Shown: piece after piece, positions 63,101-64,000 of the stretch
Layout: each line of letters opens with the position of its first letter
How positions within the stretch are numbered: position 1 is the stretch's first letter
Source: Brevibacillus fluminis
GTDB lineage: Bacteria; Bacillota; Bacilli; Brevibacillales; Brevibacillaceae
Direction: 5' to 3'
NCBI RefSeq assembly: GCF_003710825.1
Contig: NZ_RHHQ01000008.1
Coordinates: 124,001-188,000, forward strand
DNA length: 64,000 bases
Program-made: the position numbers and the translations under genes
Notes under the pieces: model-generated
The model's input: only the letters and a program-made list of their open reading frames with translations
Database searches by the model: none
What the model was told of the DNA's origin: nothing

Positions 63101-63412
63101 GTGTGGTTTGCAATTTATTTGACAGGATTTGTCGGGTCGCTTGTGCTCGCGCTTTATTTCAGCATCATGGCGCGTCAACGCGGCATTCATCCGCTCGTAT
63201 CGCGCATGACACTGGGGAAAATGAACATGGCGATCGGCGTCCTGTTTACGCTGATGGCGCTGAACCAGTTTACGTTTGAAGATTTGACAGGGGTACGCAT
63301 CGGCGTCGCACTTGTGCTGCTTTTGGTCGGGCTGGTCAATTTGATTTTTGGTACTCGCAATTATATCCAATACCGCCGTGGTTGGATCATGGAGCTAAAG
63401 AAAAACGGTTGA
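63101..63412 (+). CDS. ytpI: YtpI-like small membrane protein
   Basis: 103 residues with three hydrophobic segments (AIYLTGFVGSLVLALYFSI; MAIGVLFTLMALNQF; IGVALVLLLVGLVNLIFG). GTG start with GAGGGG 11 bp upstream. It resembles B. subtilis YtpI, encoded near dnaE there too. Function unknown. Confidence 0.75.
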   Translation: MWFAIYLTGFVGSLVLALYFSIMARQRGIHPLVSRMTLGKMNMAIGVLFTLMALNQFTFEDLTGVRIGVALVLLLVGLVNLIFGTRNYIQYRRGWIMELKKNG

Positions 63413-63451
63413 TCCCGTAATCCGCTTCACAAACGGCTCGGAAATGAAAAG

Positions 63452-63496
63452 AAGGAGCTCAGTTCCCATTACTTCCGGGAAACGGCTCCTTTTTTC
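63452..63496 (+). terminator. Terminator of ytpI
   Basis: AAGGAGC-TCA-GTTCCC, loop, GGGAA-ACG-GCTCCTT followed by T; two stems separated by an internal loop. Confidence 0.8.
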
Positions 63497-63511
63497 GTTT
63501 TCGCGCAAACA

Positions 63512-64000
63512 TCATTCCGGTTGTGCCCACATTTCCTGCGGATTCAGCTCGTAAATGTTGTTCTCGCGGTACATGTAGTGATTCATGATGAACTCGCGGC
63601 GAATCGTGGCAAAGTCTTCATGAAACCGGCTGATGTATTCGTTGATTTCCTTTTCCGTATACTTGCGTCCCACTTCCAGTCCGGAAACGATGTGCTCGAA
63701 AACGTAGAGCTTCTTTTTCCGTTGAACAGGAATCGACTTCAGCTTGCCATCGACATTGAAGAAATTTTTGATGACTTTTTCCTTCTCGTTTCCATCCACG
63801 CTGCTCTCTCCCCCCCGTACAACATCCAAAATCGCTTGTGCATCACGACGCAAATGATCGGCATCCAAATAAAAGTAAATCGTGTTTTTGTCCCGTCGCT
63901 CATAAACAATGCCGACCTCGCGAAGCTTTGCCATATGGTGCGTAATCGTCGGCGGCGTCAATCCGAGCTTGCCTGCGATCGCCTGACCGTGCAGAGGGCC
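63512..64000 (-). CDS. ArsR-type HTH / DUF2087 transcriptional regulator, 5' end outside window
   Basis: The frame is open to the window edge, so the N-terminus is missing. The visible part begins GPLHGQAIAGKLGLTPPTIT, continuing HHMAKLREVGIVYERRDKNTIYFYLD: an ArsR winged HTH. After a linker comes the DUF2087 domain (IKNFFNVDGKLKSIPVQRKKKLYVFEHI in pieces, RKYTEKEINEYISRFHEDFATIRREFI, NNIYELNPQE). Proteins with this pairing are predicted regulators; target unknown. Confidence 0.85.
   Translation of the reverse strand, partial: GPLHGQAIAGKLGLTPPTITHHMAKLREVGIVYERRDKNTIYFYLDADHLRRDAQAILDVVRGGESSVDGNEKEKVIKNFFNVDGKLKSIPVQRKKKLYVFEHIVSGLEVGRKYTEKEINEYISRFHEDFATIRREFIMNHYMYRENNIYELNPQEMWAQPE

Overview
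The window looks like a chromosomal segment of a low-to-mid GC Firmicute, most likely a Brevibacillus or close relative (inference from gene content and order; no 16S is present). Two blocks follow the Bacillus subtilis backbone order, dnaI-dnaB-nrdR-gapB-coaE-mutM-polA and mdh-icd-citZ-ytvI-ytzA-pyk-pfkA-accAD-malic enzyme-dnaE-ytpI. Ribosome-binding sites are strong and AGGAGG-like throughout, and several genes appear to start with TTG or GTG.

Layout. 1-3.3 kb: the 5' part of a secreted amidohydrolase gene, one tRNA-Ala(GGC), a strikingly G-poor tract and a decayed secreted beta-propeller (DUF5050-like) gene. 3.3-8.2 kb: the C4-dicarboxylate system dctR-dctS / dctB-dctP (two-component system, extracellular co-sensor, symporter). 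8.2-11.2 kb: an NCS2 nucleobase permease divergent from a LysR regulator, then a YdcF/SanA-like protein. 11.2-23.4 kb: the replication, repair and redox block (dnaI, dnaB, nrdR, gapB, a lytic transglycosylase, coaE, mutM, polA), interrupted by an orphan peptide-binding lipoprotein and an HD-GYP gene. 23.5-40.7 kb: accessory genes between polA and mdh. These are an EamA exporter with a 44-residue membrane protein, a phosphate cluster (phoP-phoR-phoU-ppk-vanW), a sigma-54 controlled amine-uptake/amidase locus, a 1232-residue modular M4 metalloprotease and a methyltransferase. 40.7-58.1 kb: TCA cycle, glycolysis and fatty-acid initiation genes (mdh, icd, citZ, pyk, pfkA, accD, accA, malic enzyme) ending with dnaE. 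58.2-64 kb: an intracellular subtilase, a YhgE/Pip-type membrane protein, a glycosyltransferase, YtpI and a partial ArsR-DUF2087 regulator.

How the genes work together. Malate is a theme: dctSR-dctBP senses and imports C4-dicarboxylates, while mdh, the malic enzyme and gapB use them for the TCA cycle, pyruvate/NADPH and gluconeogenesis. The most interesting unit is at 31.3-35.9 kb. A TyrR-type-HTH sigma-54 activator is translationally coupled to a nitrilase-fold protein whose catalytic cysteine is replaced by threonine. It is divergent from a consensus -24/-12 promoter driving a PuuP-like amine importer and an intact N-carbamoylputrescine-amidase-like enzyme. Three near-identical 20-bp palindromes in the shared intergenic region look like the activator's binding sites.

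Other recurring structure: in at least six genes the rho-independent terminator hairpin begins inside the coding sequence, so the stop codon lies in or near the loop. A FadR-type operator sits just downstream of the malic-enzyme promoter, next to a FadR-family regulator gene.
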